Assembly: GCA_963576725.1 (NCBI GenBank)
Contig: OY755239.1
Location: forward strand, 57,815,453-57,879,452
Source of the DNA: Azorinus chamasolen
Taxonomy: Eukaryota; Mollusca; Bivalvia; Cardiida; Solecurtidae
Length of the DNA: 64,000 nt
Direction of reading: 5' to 3'
In this document: in pieces, positions 1-10,654 of the stretch
Layout: every line of letters starts with the position of its first letter
Numbering within the stretch: position 1 is the first letter of the stretch
Program-made: the position numbers and the translations under genes
Notes under the pieces: model-generated
The model's input: only the letters and a program-made list of their open reading frames with translations
What the model was told of the DNA's origin: nothing
Database searches by the model: none

Positions 1-436
1 TTTCTGGGCCATGAACTTAGGGGGCGTGAGTAGTGTAGCACTTTTAATTACTACTCATGAACAGGCTCAATAAAACCAAGTTTGGAATGTTCTATTTCCC
101 ACATTGCTGCCTTTGCTTTCGCAATGTTCTTACATTAAGCAGCTGTTACATATTAGCCCATTGTTCATAGCAACTAATCCATTAAGAACGGTTTAGGTAT
201 ATAACTAGTGCAACCTTTTTGGATGTTGTATGGCAATTGACAAAGTGTCAAATTTGTTACAAGTATGTGCCTTCTCCTCTGCAACGACGCGGTACCACCA
301 TACATTGTGAATTATATCCGTCAGGGTTAATGTATACTAGTATTGGTTGATATTAATATCTTACATATATATATTATATTTAGGATAAAATCAAAGTCTC
401 ACTACTAGGAAACATGTTGAGGATAATTACGATAAT
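1..436. other. noncoding, no feature recognised
   Basis: AT-rich sequence with no long open frame on either strand and no repeat family that recurs elsewhere in the window. Confidence 0.5.
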
Positions 437-438
437 GT

Positions 439-499
439 TGTTGATGATGATGATGATGTTGATGATGATGTTTATGATGATGATTATGATGATTATCAT
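439..499. repeat. GAT-type trinucleotide microsatellite
   Basis: Imperfect run of GAT/GATGTT/GATTAT triplets. Confidence 0.85.
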
Positions 500-1137
500 T
501 TCGTTAGGTTACATTTAGTCCTTCTATACACTGAAAAACGGTAGAAATATATGACAAAAAATGATCCGATTCATTTTAGAGGTATTTTATAATTACTATA
601 TAAATGTCATTTGTAAATGACTAGCACCGTCCATGAAATTCTGTTTTTTTTGTTCTATATTTATACCTTGCTCTGGGTCTATACTATTTGCAAATGCGTG
701 AAAGGGTTTATATTAAGAAAAGAGTTATAATAAGTGATACGTAAACTTATCTCATTTGATTTAATGCGATTTGCATGTGCAAATACTTGCTTAAAGACAT
801 TTTAAACCTACTCGGGATAAACGTATAAGATGTGAAGGTCAGTAACACGTTTTGCTGCTTCGAAATGGGTCCCTCAGTTTTCTAAAGATTATGAAAAAAG
901 GAAATTAATGCAGGTACAAAAGCTGACGGTATCAGATATGTGCAGTATGGAAACTAACAAAAATGTTAAAAACAATTGCATTGTCAAACAATTCGTCGTC
1001 CCCCACCGGAAACTGCTCTTCTATACTCCAGGCACAATTCCTGATAAAAAATTTGATAAAATTGAGGTCAAGATCAAGGTTGTTAGACATTTTGAATTCT
1101 AACTCGATTTACCTTTGTGTATATATCTTCCGTACAT
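500..1137. other. noncoding, no feature recognised
   Basis: A 64-codon open frame at 908-1102 has no recognisable motif and no splice context. I see nothing else. Confidence 0.45.
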
Positions 1138-1440
1138 AAGAGCAAGGAGACAGGAAGCTGGCTATTTGTATTTTGTCACTTCTGTCGAATCCCAAATTAC
1201 TTTTCCACCATTGGCCTCTGACTGGTCACCGGGTACATGGTTTCGATGTCGTTTTTGTTATCCTTCCAATAAAAGAGTTTACTTATCTTTTTAGAATCCC
1301 ATGTATTCAACCACTTTTCCGTTTTATTAAAACGTTGCTTAATTTATGAAGTCATTTGTTTTACATTTTGGTCTTGGACGTCGTTTCTCATGTTGCGGGG
1401 TTTGGAAAATTTATTTTATTGTTTGACTTATAAATATAAA
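1138..1440 (+). mobile_element. 3' fragment of Penelope-like retroelement
   Basis: Resembles 2600-2830 base by base: a GGAAG-TGG-TATTTGTATTTTG stretch, then CTGTCG, then GGCCTCTGA, then CTCATGTTG. It therefore carries the region just after the reverse-transcriptase frame of the neighbouring copy in the same orientation. Lying head-to-tail upstream of that copy, it gives a partial tandem arrangement, which is common for Penelope-like elements. Class assignment is inference. Confidence 0.55.
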
Positions 1441-1482
1441 TACATAATGACATTGCAAATAAGTATATATGGAAAAATAGTC

Positions 1483-1672
1483 AAACAGGGAGAGCCACAC
1501 ACGAAATGACATCGCACCAGACACCATCAAACAAGAAACGGTATAGCCACAAGACAAAACATAACAGGACGCATATCAAGACGAAAAACATTAAACATTA
1601 AGCATATTAAATAACAAAGTTGACCATATGCTGAAAGCAGGAGTACCGCCTTGGAACGGTCAGTAACTAAAC
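1483..1672 (-). repeat. inverted terminal-repeat arm of Penelope-like element
   Basis: The reverse complement matches 2911-3092 over about 180 bases. Shared blocks include GACCGTTCCAAGGCGGTACT, GTCAACTTTGTTATTTAATA, TTTTGTCTTGTGGCT and GACTCTCCCTGTTTGA (one or two differences each). It flanks the reverse-transcriptase relic on its 5' side, so the relic sits between inverted arms. Confidence 0.8.
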
Positions 1673-1740
1673 TAAGCTACTAGTATACCTAGATCTTTGT
1701 GACGCAATTACTGTTCTGTTAGACAATATATTTGTTTGCT

Positions 1741-2690
1741 TTGGTAATTCTGTAAATCGCCAGGTGATTGGTATTCCCATGGGAACCAACTGTGCACCTT
1801 TAATTGCAGACTGGTTTTGTATTGTTATGAGCGGGATTTATGCTTAACCTTAAAACCGGTTGCCAGGCAGATGTCATCAATGCTTTTAACATTACATCAC
1901 GTTATTTAGACGATATATTTGATATTGATAACCTTTCCTTTGATTCTATGATAACCTCAATCTACCCTAAAGAACTCAAGCTGAATAAAGCAAATAGTTC
2001 TGACATATCTGCAGCCTTTTTAGATTTAGGATTATCTATAGACAATGGAACAATTTCTTCAGGAATTTATGACAAAGAGATGACTTTAACTTTAAAATAG
2101 TTAACTATCCTCATTTGGATGGGGATGTTCACCGTTCTACATGCTATGGGGTTTACATTTCTCAGCTTATTAGTTTTGCTAGGGCTTGTTCCTCTGTTGA
2201 TGATTTTAAAAATCGCAACCTTATTATCACTGAAAGACTAGTAAAACATGGCTACAGATATGACTTCGTTTTCGAAACATTTTTCTAAATTTTCCTCTGT
2301 ATTGTTCCGCTCATCAGCATATACAATTGTAACTTACGTACCTTTTTAAAGTTATGTATTGCACATCCGGAGTTTTACGGCGATGTCGTTTACAAACTTC
2401 GAAAAATTGTTGGACACGCATGTGGTGATACTTTGTCAAACGTATACAACAATTCATTAAACAGTGTTATTACCCTTCTATATTTCAGCACACTACATGC
2501 TTGGTGGTCAACCCCTTTACAGTTGGGCATTATGCTTTCCTCTTTTCTTGTGCGACGACAGAAAAAACTAATACTCTATGAAGACAGTCTCTTAAACCCG
2601 TTTACGGAGGGAGGAAGTTGGATATTTGTATTTTGCCAGTTCTGTCGTACCCCAAATGAATTCTCCACAATTACGCTGGCCTCTGAATAG
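1741..2690 (+). pseudogene. reverse transcriptase relic, Penelope-like
   Basis: Decayed reverse transcriptase readable across three frames. At 1765-1830 it reads GIPMGTNCAPLIADWF, the fingers/palm motif of this family. After a frame change, 1840-2100 carries TSRYLDDIFDIDN with the catalytic YLDD at 1903-1914. This is followed by IYPKELKLNKANSSD, FLDLGLSIDNG and YDKE. Another frame change gives VYISQLISFARACSSVDDF and GYRYD, and a later block at about 2365-2430 reads PEFYGDVVYKLRKIVG. The order is as in intact relatives, but stops and frameshifts make it non-functional. The inverted and direct terminal repeats around it suggest a Penelope-like element, though I see no GIY-YIG domain attached here. 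A related retroelement class cannot be excluded. Confidence 0.75.
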
Positions 2691-2830
2691 TCATCGCGTA
2701 CATGTTTATGACGGTACCATGTTTATTCTTTTCCAAATAAGACAGCTACATATTCATTTTAAATTATTTAGTCTTGACATCGTTACTCATGTTGTGTAGT
2801 TGTCTGGAGGGGGATTTTATTTTACATTTT

Positions 2831-3092
2831 GACTTGGGTGAAGGTGGGATAAGTGTGAGGTTGGGTACCCACAAACCAAGTTTAAACCCGCAGTAGCCAT
2901 TTTTGCAACTGACCGTTCCAAGGCGGTACTCCTGCTTCACCATATAGTCAACTTTGTTATTTAATATGCTCCATGTTTAATGTTTTTGTCTTAATATGCG
3001 TCCCGATAGATTTTGTCTTGTGGCTGTGCCATTTCTTGTTTGGTGTTTAAGACAGTGTCATTTCGTATGTGACTCTCCCTGTTTGACTTTTT
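2831..3092 (+). repeat. terminal repeat copy 1 of Penelope-like element
   Basis: Starts GACTTGGGTGAAGGTGGGAT and runs through AAGTGTGAGGTTGGGTACCC and GACCGTTCCAAGGCGGTACT to CTCTCCCTGTTTGACTTTTT. It is repeated directly downstream (3086-4016) and inverted upstream (1483-1672). Copies also occur at 32870-33000 and 36160-36270. The TTTAAACC at about 2880 corresponds to the site into which a MITE inserted in the downstream copy. Confidence 0.75.
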
Positions 3093-3119
3093 TCATATTG
3101 GGTGAAGATGCGATAAGTG

Positions 3120-3461
3120 CGGTGCCCCGATCGCGACAAATGAAATATCGCCCTCTTTACACTGTTGAAGTCCTTCCGAGACATACATATATGCGATATT
3201 AAGCACTGTTAAATATCGCTAGTCATTTCTCGCAAGAAGTAATATGCGATATTACAAGGGCGCTATTTAGCGCATGTCGACAAATGCGATATTTAAAAAA
3301 GACTATATTATATCGCATGTATGTAAGTGTGGTGAGGGATTCAACAGGCAATAATATAACCTGTTTTAAAAATCGCATGTGTCGACATGTGCTAATATCG
3401 CCCAATTCTAATATAGTATTCTCGACAAGCGCTAATAGCATGTGCCGCGATCGGGACACCG
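3120..3461. mobile_element. MITE with ATATCGC words, GATAAGT duplication
   Basis: Ends are inverted repeats, CGGTGCCCCGATCGCG on the left and CGCGATCGGGACACCG on the right. GATAAGT flanks both sides (3112-3118 and 3464-3470), suggesting a 7-8 bp target duplication, which would fit a hAT-like element. The interior is built from ATATCGC and its complement GCGATAT about ten times, plus inverted CGCATGTCGACA / GTGTCGACATGTGC. No coding potential. Confidence 0.75.
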
Positions 3462-3497
3462 TAGATAAGTTTGAGGATGGTTGTCCACAAACCTGGT

Positions 3498-3716
3498 TTA
3501 AACCTTCGCTTGCTATTCACGTCAATATACCTACCTGTAAATAGTGAAGACCCAGATGATCTGCACTATTTACAAGTCGATTGTGCAACGAGTGCTCTCC
3601 ACAGCAGTGGTTGCACAGCGAAATACTTGTACACAGTGAATATATATGTAATTATACAACAGGGCATGGGTAAAGAAGGAGAAATGTATTTTAAAATCCA
3701 GCAAGAGAAGGGTTAA
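3498..3716. mobile_element. TTAA-5 MITE inside Penelope-like terminal repeat
   Basis: Bounded by TTAA on both sides. It is a reverse-orientation, partly deleted relative of the copies at 52386 and 62277 (TTCGCTTGCTATTCACGTCA ... AGCAAGAGAAGGGTTAA). One arm of the central hairpin is lost. Confidence 0.85.
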
Positions 3717-4016
3717 GCCCAAGCTTCTGACGGTGCCAAGGCGGTACTCCTGCTTTCACCCCATAGTCTACATGGTTTTTATATGGCAAATGTTTTACAG
3801 TTGTACTCAGATAACTCGAACTTCGGGATGACTCGAGGTAAACGTTTGCAATACTGAATTGTTCTAAAATGTATCACTACGCATATCTAGAGACACACGG
3901 GACAACTGTATGTCTTCTTGTGCGTTTCGTCAGGTTTTGTCTTGTAATTGTGCTGTTTCATGACGAGGTTTGTCGTACCCGTTTGTGTGTGACTCTCCAT
4001 GTTGGACTGTTTTTCG

Positions 4017-5425
4017 GACTTTCCAAGAGAGTCAACGTAATATAGTATCATTTAGATCGACGTGTTTTGTCTCTGGGAAGTAATAAACATCGCAAAAAGA
4101 CCACGTTCGGTTGGGACGATTACGTCTGTTGGGACGATTACGGATGCAGCGCCGACCATATTCAGACTTAAATTCAACTGCAGCAAATGTTTACATTTTG
4201 ATAACATTGAACGAATTCATCCCAATCAAATGTGTATTCAGGATTTATGCAACAGATGATAGAGCATGCGAATGAATATTTGCTAAGAATCTGGTTCACA
4301 AGAAGTTACACTAATAGAACAAATCAAGATTAGTAAATTAATATGTGAAAACCCGAAGATTACTGATAGTGTACTAAACATAATGCATGCTGTTGTACAA
4401 TTAACTAAATGGTGTTTATAGATGTAATTGCACTTACTGCATTGTGAAGACTTTCTGCAAATTGAATAATGTATTACTCGTTTGTGGATCATAAAGCTAT
4501 CACGTATCGGATTAATTTTCCTCTGAGCTTTCTAAATTCGTGTTTATTACCAAGCACTCCCAGAGTGTGGAGCATTGTCCTTGGAACTATTGCTGCCGAT
4601 TGTAGTTGTCATAAAGTGACACATTTATAGCACTGCCGTGCAAGATTGTTCCATTAGCTGGTAACATCCAAAGGAGATTTGCATCAATGAAGATGGCCAG
4701 CTTGAGTGTCGTTTGTGTGTATTTGTTAGGTGATATTCATGTTTCACAGTTCTCGTCTTTTCTTTTCATATTTGTTTACTTATGTAGACGAGACATCATT
4801 TTGTTTCAAAACGGGATAAATATTTACTGGTGAATTCAATCGCCGTGTCGTTGCTTTGCAGGAGGCGTTTGGGGGTGTCTTATGAAGCAATACCCTGTAT
4901 AATTTACAGAAAGTTTGACTAATATATATAATCTTAAGTTAGGTAAAATCCATACTATTGTGATATTCGCCTGTCGAACTGTTCACTGTCGGATCGTGAA
5001 TGGACCGCCGCACAGGCAATGTCACGTGCGACTTGCCACTGCACACGAAGCCGAATTGTCATACCATAGGTTCTCGGTATTTAGAAAGCATAGGTTACCG
5101 ACGGACGAAAATATCATACATTTGTTCTCAGGACCTCGTATCGTGGTATTTTAACTAGAATACACCAGTAAATAATCATATGAAGCCTTTGTATTACATG
5201 TATATATATATTTGTATACGCTTTCAACTCACCATGCATATTCAGCCAAGTCCATCTAAACATCCATCGCCGAAACAAATCTTTATAAACTGAGGTCTGA
5301 TGTATCAGTGTTTTACACTGGGCGTCTAAAATAACCAGGGCAACTCTACAGATGAGAGAATGGCATTCTCTGTATCCTCCTCTCTCTCTATGGCGTCTAA
5401 TTAACCTGTATTTGGCAGAAACTGA
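4017..5425. other. noncoding, no feature recognised
   Basis: Short open frames only, with no motifs. Contains ordinary AT-rich sequence and a few TATA runs near 5200. Confidence 0.45.
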
Positions 5426-5641
5426 TAACCCATTCCTTCATAAAACGTGTTTAAACGCATGTATAGGAGCCGTCTGATCAGGGTCTACTCTGTTTCCTAA
5501 CGGAATTGGATATATTCTGTTTCTTTACTTTCTAAAATGGCAACAATGCTCCACCTTCCATATTCCGTTATAACTATTTTGTCCATGAATATTCAGTTGG
5601 TATTGAAATTTGGAATAAACATAAAACAGGGAAAGGGTTGA
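5426..5641. mobile_element. TTAA-1 MITE, left arm deleted
   Basis: Keeps the left end (AACCCATTCCTTCAT), the right hairpin arm TAGGAGCCGTCTGATCAGGG, the right body (GTCCATGAATATTCAG) and the right end CAGGGAAAGGGTT. Compare the intact copy at 42261-42510. Confidence 0.8.
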
Positions 5642-6855
5642 GCAACTCAAACCATCTAAACAAAGGCAATCATTACAAACTTACATGTAAATGTTGTTTG
5701 GAAAACCATTATTAGGACTGAAAATCCATAACTGAAAAATCCCATACATGTATCAGAAGATTACGAAGCACTGAAATACGATGTTAAATGCATGTTTTGC
5801 CATTTGCATAAATTAGAATAGCTCTTGTCCTTGGCGACAGCCTAAAGTGTTCATAGACAGGAAGTGCATTGATGGATATTTTCAGTGCAATCGCTGATCA
5901 ACTACTACTATTTGTGAATGTAATATCCATGCAATTACACCAGGGACTCACTCATATTAACATGCCGAACATAACATTTTCAAAACATTTCCCTTAAACA
6001 TTTTTAAGATAGCTTTGTAAAACTATCGAGTATTGGTGCGTCTTTACAGCATATAAAGTTAAAGTCGATATTTGACTGAACCCGTATAAAAACAATTATT
6101 TATAGAACAACAACGGTTATAGATATCTATCATAGTCATACTGAAGTATCTAACATATGTGTAAATGTAGTTACAGTGATGCAGGTACGAATATTTCGGC
6201 ATCTAATTGTCCATTTTCCGAGATATTGTGAAAACTCAAAGTCTATTAACACCGTTTCCCATGCTTTATTTTTTCCAATTAAAGACATTCATTTCCTCCT
6301 ATGCAGGTGGTAGCAATAACTTCATTCAGAGAGTTCTATGTTCTGATTAACGACAATATCCATTGCAAAATGCGTTGGCATTATGCAGAGCTTAGCGCTC
6401 AATGCTACACAGCTTGCGAGCGATTGTAGAGTTTGCTTGTGTCTACATGTGAGGTAAAGTGCGACCATATATACAACATGATTGCACATAAACTTATACA
6501 TGAAAGTACATCAATATAGATCGTAAATGAAATGCAGTGACATTGTATCTATGTTTAAAGGCAGGTTTCCGTTTTGCAATGGGCACATTGTATAGATTAA
6601 GGTAGGATGTAGTATTCGAACAAGATCATTCGTCGATTTACGGAGAATTATGAAAGTATGAACAGCAATTAAAGTTGCCAAACGTTTTGATATTTGAATA
6701 AAGGGAACATGTTAATCTTTGTTTACATCTTTCTAATATATATACATTATGAATGACTTGCTGCAAAAGTGACGTATGTTTCTAAATTTATTACTTTTCG
6801 GAACACCTTAAACCAAAGAAATAGTCTTCAGGTCAACGTGTATGCAATCGAGATA
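5642..6855. other. noncoding, no feature recognised
   Basis: No open frame with recognisable motifs. The sequence appears single-copy within the window. Confidence 0.45.
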
Positions 6856-7060
6856 TACAGTAGAACCCCTCTAATATGACCATATAAAGATAACCATAAC
6901 CGCAGCTGTAAGCAGGTGGATGCTTAATGCAGGAGGAAAGTAATGCAGAAACCTCCTATGGGAGCGTTCTGCATAACTTTCGTCCTGCATTAAGCTACCA
7001 TCTGCCACTGTCACCAAGAATTATGCCCTTTTGTGGTCGCATTAGAGGGGTTTTACTGTA
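6856..7060. mobile_element. TA-1 MITE, GCGACC-end type
   Basis: Ends TACAGTAGAACCCCTCTAAT and its complement AGAGGGGTTTTACTGTA form terminal inverted repeats that start with CAGT next to TA, as in pogo/Tigger elements. The centre is an imperfect hairpin (CTTAATGCAGGAGGAAAGTA ... CGTCCTGCATTAAGC) with apex CTCCTATGGGAGC. Confidence 0.85.
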
Positions 7061-7130
7061 TCCGTATTTGTCCTACAAACAACGGTTATATAAAAACGGT
7101 AAAATAGAAAGACGTGTGTTTCTATGCCAG

Positions 7131-7338
7131 TACAGTAAAACCTCTCTATAACGGACACTAATTTGTGTTAATTATTTGGTATCCGGGACAGGTGACCGCT
7201 TAAAGCAATGTGAAAGTAAAACAGAACGCTCCAATAGGAGCGTTCTGTTTTACTTTCACCTTGCTTTAAGCAGCCACTTGCCTTTAACACAAAATATTTG
7301 ATGTAATTTAGTGGCTGTTATAGAGAGGTTTTATTGTA
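7131..7338. mobile_element. TA-1 MITE, CGGACAC-end type
   Basis: Ends TACAGTAAAACCTCTCTATA and TATAGAGAGGTTTTATTGTA. The inner hairpin has arms GTGAAAGTAAAACAGAACGC and apex GCTCCAATAGGAGC. Same design as the copies at 16040 and 51015. Confidence 0.9.
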
Positions 7339-7449
7339 TATAAACACTTTCTTATAAACTGGTTTACACGTTTGAGTTATGTGCCATGTGATGTCAAACT
7401 ATTAAGACTCGTTGCTCTGCTTGATTCACTGTAACAATATAATGCCTGC

Positions 7450-7755
7450 TTAACCCTGGTTCCCTGTTCTATGTTTATTCCAAAGTTCAATACCTACTGA
7501 ATATTCATGTACTAAATAGTTATAATGAAATATTGAATATGAATATTCATGTACATGTACTAAATAGTTATAATGAAGTATTGAATATGGGACATTGTAG
7601 ACATTTGTCATTTTAGAAACTAAAGAAACAAATATATCAAATCCCTCTAGCAAACTGAGCAGACCTTGATCAGACAGTTCCTACAAGAGCCGTCTGATCT
7701 AGATCTACCCAGTTTGCAAATGCGTGAAAAAGCGTTTATATGATGGAAAGGGTTA
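7450..7755. mobile_element. TTAA-1 MITE
   Basis: TTAACCCTGGTTCCCTGTTC at the left and a degraded GGAAAGGGTTAC at the right. The central hairpin GCAAACTGAGCAGACC ... CCCAGTTTGC lies at 7650-7721. A roughly 50-bp stretch containing AATATTCATGTACTAAATAG is duplicated inside (7498-7585). Confidence 0.85.
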
Positions 7756-7784
7756 CATTTGGATCCGTCCAATTGTGACTACGT

Positions 7785-7927
7785 CCGATTGAATAAACCT
7801 TTTGAGAAACAATTGACCTAGTTTCACACAACTTGGATTCTGATGAGATACCGAGTTACTCGTTATCATCTGGATCCAAGCTGTGTGCAAATGCGAGTCA
7901 GGTCGCGCTCAGTGGGATATGGATTAA
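7785..7927. mobile_element. TTAA-3 MITE, partial
   Basis: Half-copy with the hairpin CTTGGATTCTGATGAGA ... ATCATCTGGATCCAAG and right end GTGGGATATGGATTAA. Its last TTAA is shared with the next element. Confidence 0.75.
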
Positions 7928-8138
7928 CCCTTTCGCTGCCAAAGTCTGTCGTCTGCTAACTTTGTCGTCTGTTACAAATTTGTATTTTTTTTTATTTTCT
8001 TCATTTTTGTTTAAAAAACATAGTAACAGTAACAAACAGTTTGAATCCTGATGAGACGCCGAGTTACTCGGCGTCTCATCTGGATCCAAACTGTTTGCAT
8101 TGTAATCACCGATCCGGCATTCGCAGCGAAAGGGTTAA
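7924..8138. mobile_element. TTAA-3 MITE, complete
   Basis: TTAACCCTTTCGCTGCCAAA at the left and GCAGCGAAAGGGTTAA at the right. The central hairpin arm is AAACAGTTTGAATCCTGATG with apex CGCCGAGTTACTCGGCG. TTAA target duplication and CCC-starting ends are piggyBac-like. Confidence 0.92.
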
Positions 8139-8230
8139 AGGGTATATAATAGTAGAGGCAAACATTCAGCCTAAAGTAGGAACCAAACTCGTGCGTGAAA
8201 AAGGTGTTGTTTCACCCTTTACTCCTTGAT

Positions 8231-8307
8231 TATCACCGTAGTAATACTTATATTATGAGTATTAATCCCAAATATCACCGTAGTAATACTTATATTATGA
8301 GTATTAA
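8231..8307. repeat. 42-bp tandem repeat carrying a TTAA site
   Basis: TATCACCGTAGTAATACTTA begins at 8231 and again at 8273. Unit 1 keeps an intact TTAA at 8262-8265. In unit 2 the same TTAA (8304-8307) is occupied by the following MITE. Confidence 0.9.
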
Positions 8308-8518
8308 CCCTTTCGCTGCCAAACTCTGTCGTCTGCTAACTTTGTCGTCTGCTACAAAATTTCATTCTTTTGATTTTCTTCATTTTTGTTTAAAAAATAT
8401 AGTAACAGTAACAAACAGTTTGGATCCTGATGAGACGCCGAGTTACTCGGCGTCTCATCTGGATCCAAACTGTTTGCATAGGTAATCACATATCCGACAT
8501 TGGCAGCGAAAGGGTTAA
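8304..8518. mobile_element. TTAA-3 MITE, complete, with paralogous empty site
   Basis: Nearly identical to 7924-8138. Both ends read CCCTTTCGCTGCCAA (the right one inverted, with one change). The hairpin of about 31-bp arms has apex GCCGAGTTACTCGGC. The flanks GAGTA-TTAA and TTAA-TCCCAAATATCACCG rejoin exactly as in the neighbouring unoccupied 42-bp unit. Confidence 0.95.
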
Positions 8519-8768
8519 TCCCAAATATCACCGCCCAATATCGCATAAATACACCACGACAAATAGAGCAGTCCCAGATCAGACGCCGTCTTTCCAAAGC
8601 GGTGTCTGATCAGGGACTTCATTTTTTGTCCCAGTCTCTATTTCTATATTTGTGCTTTATTCATTTGAAATTAGAATTTATCTAGTATCTCATTTCCTTA
8701 TTATACTGAATGATTTAACAAACTTGGATTGCAGACGACAATTAGAAATTTGGCGCCGAACGGGTTAA
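8515..8768. mobile_element. TTAA-4 MITE
   Basis: Related to 34050-34295 (reverse orientation) and 47661-47906. Hairpin GTCCCAGATCAGACGCCGTC ... GGTGTCTGATCAGGGAC, body GGATTGCAGACGACAATTAG, right end GGCGCCGAACGGGTTAA. The left end TTAATCCCAAATATCACCG is diverged. Confidence 0.85.
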
Positions 8769-9294
8769 GCAGATTGTTTGTTATACTAGTACATGAACAC
8801 AGGAATAGTGCAGGAAAATCTAGAATCATATCTGTATTATATATTTAGCAAACAGTAGACCATGGGTGAAGCGTAGAAAGCCATATTTATGGAGTAATGG
8901 TTTAATAGAACCACACACACATATATATATATGGAGTCTTAATTGTGCGAGCACTACAAAGATTGGTAGTATGTACTCCATAGTCTCTATATAATACTGG
9001 CTTGAAATAGTCCCGAATTAAATACAACATGTCAGTAGTGAGGACAGCGCGAATGTACGTTATTCCCTTTTTGCAAACATAATCTCGCTTATAATAGTTA
9101 ACCCTTTCCTTCATATATACAGAAGTATTTTGTATATGATCACAATTCTGGTGAATTAGGGGCCAAAGTGCCGGGTCGTGAGTTTATTATTTGATCTATT
9201 GCAGTTGATATACTTGTACAATGCACAAGTCAAAATAATAAAACATTATCTTATAATATTATAAAATATTATTTTATAATAGGCTTTTATACGC
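8769..9294. other. noncoding, no feature recognised
   Basis: Contains an ATATAT run near 8925, a possible TTAA-1 left-end scrap at 9099 (TTAACCCTTTCCTTCATA) and an AT-rich stretch near 9240-9280. Confidence 0.45.
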
Positions 9295-9362
9295 CCTTAC
9301 AAATAGAGTAGACCCAGATTAGACGGCTTATGTTGGTACCGTCTAATCAGGACATGCTCTTT
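9295..9362. mobile_element. TTAA-1 hairpin fragment
   Basis: CAAATAGAGTAGACCCAGAT through ACCGTCTAATCAGGACATGC. Only the central palindrome remains. Confidence 0.7.
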
Positions 9363-10009
9363 TGCCTATGGAATTCATAAATCAGATTTTGTAGTTTCCA
9401 CCATGGTGAACAATAAATCCCTTTTCAAGGTTTTATTGATTCTGTTCATGAATAATAATGTTGAATAAATGTTAAACAGCAAAACGGTTAATTAGAATAC
9501 CCTGTTACAGATCAAATAACCATCCTGACTTATCAGTTCAATCGGATTGGTCGATTATTATTTTCATTCAAAGATTTTTAGACAAATAACAAATTTACCC
9601 AATAATAATTCGTTTGAAGAGTTCCGTGGGCGATGTGGAAGCTTAAATAGCAACTACTCATTGATTAGAGCTACAGCGTATCGCCGGTCTTCCTTAGACA
9701 AACAGAATAATGGCTCATTGGTATTAAGTGGTCAGTGACTCACCGTAGAATTAATATCCCCACTGCTGAAGAAACAAAATAAAATAACCAATTTTGGTTA
9801 TGAATATCAATACCGGCCGTACTTAAACACGGAGTGAAAAGACGTTGTATTCCAGAAGTGTGAGTGACGTTTCATTTGAGCAAGCGAATATGTGGAGAAA
9901 GTATGTGAGGAATTAGTAGAGAGGATTTGGTTAAAACTATCAAATCACTTACATGTACAAACGACGTTTCATCAGATAAGAAACAATGACTTTTCCATTG
10001 TATATTCAT
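9363..10009. other. noncoding, no feature recognised
   Basis: A 63-codon frame at 9547-9738 shows no motif or homologous flanks. Confidence 0.4.
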
Positions 10010-10494
10010 TTAAGGGGAAGTCCCTACATTTGACGCATTTCTTACAGAATCATTTGTTTATATGCTGAAAAGTAGTATATCGCAAGAAAACCCATCCAAT
10101 TGCCGTTTATAATGACAAAACAACCATGTGTTTGATATCGCCGATCCCGAATTTACTCCTTGATGTTTCAGTTTTATTCGGGTTGGGTTTTAGTTTCGTA
10201 ACGGTTCGCCCATTTCGCGTTTCTCCGACCACTTCCGAGAAAAGCTATTACGTAAACAATGGGGGTCGGGTGATCATCGGCAAAACGCGGAAAAAAATAA
10301 CGGATAAGGCCGATAATATTGTGTTGTAGAACAAAAATTACCAGTATTGATGAAATCGGTTTACTTGTATCACAGGGGCATTTTTCGATATAAGTTCAAA
10401 TTGGCAACCTTCATAATAACGAATGGGCATAACAAATAACAAGTTTTATGATATTATTGAAAATATGCGTTCATTGTAAGGACTTCCTCTTTAA
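10010..10494. mobile_element. TTAA-bounded inverted-repeat element, 485 bp
   Basis: Left end TTAAGGGGAAGTCCCTACAT and right end (inverted) TTAAAGAGGAAGTCCTTACA form terminal repeats of about 30 bp, each with TTAA at the boundary. The interior is GC-richer than its surroundings (10126-10300) and holds a 67-codon frame without known motifs. I see no hairpin core, unlike the other TTAA families here. Confidence 0.7.
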
Positions 10495-10569
10495 GTGAAT
10501 TTTATAATGGTACATTGACACAGTACTTATTTATCTTGGTAGAAACTGTAGAAATCACATCTATATGTA

Positions 10570-10625
10570 AGTAACCCGAGCATACCCTGATCAGACAACT
10601 CCTACAGGAACCGACTGTTATGCGT
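10570..10625. mobile_element. TTAA-1 hairpin fragment
   Basis: ACCCTGATCAGACAACTCCT followed by ACAGGAACCG; only part of the palindrome is left. Confidence 0.6.
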
Positions 10626-10654
10626 TAATTTATTACAAAAGTATGAACAGGCTT

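Larger units (their letters stand above)
3086..4016 (+). repeat. terminal repeat copy 2, split by two transposons
   Basis: Collinear with copy 1 once the insertions at 3120-3461 and 3498-3716 are removed: GGGTGAAGATGCGATAAGTG, then GATAAGTTTGAGG, CACAAACCTGGTTTAA, GGTGCCAAGGCGGTACTCCT and finally GTGTGTGACTCTCCATGTTG. About 150 bases of unrelated sequence also lie near 3775-3925. Confidence 0.7.

Noticed and set aside
1840..2100. 86-codon frame as a host gene
   Set aside because: It is one piece of a reverse transcriptase (YLDD motif) with neighbours in other frames.
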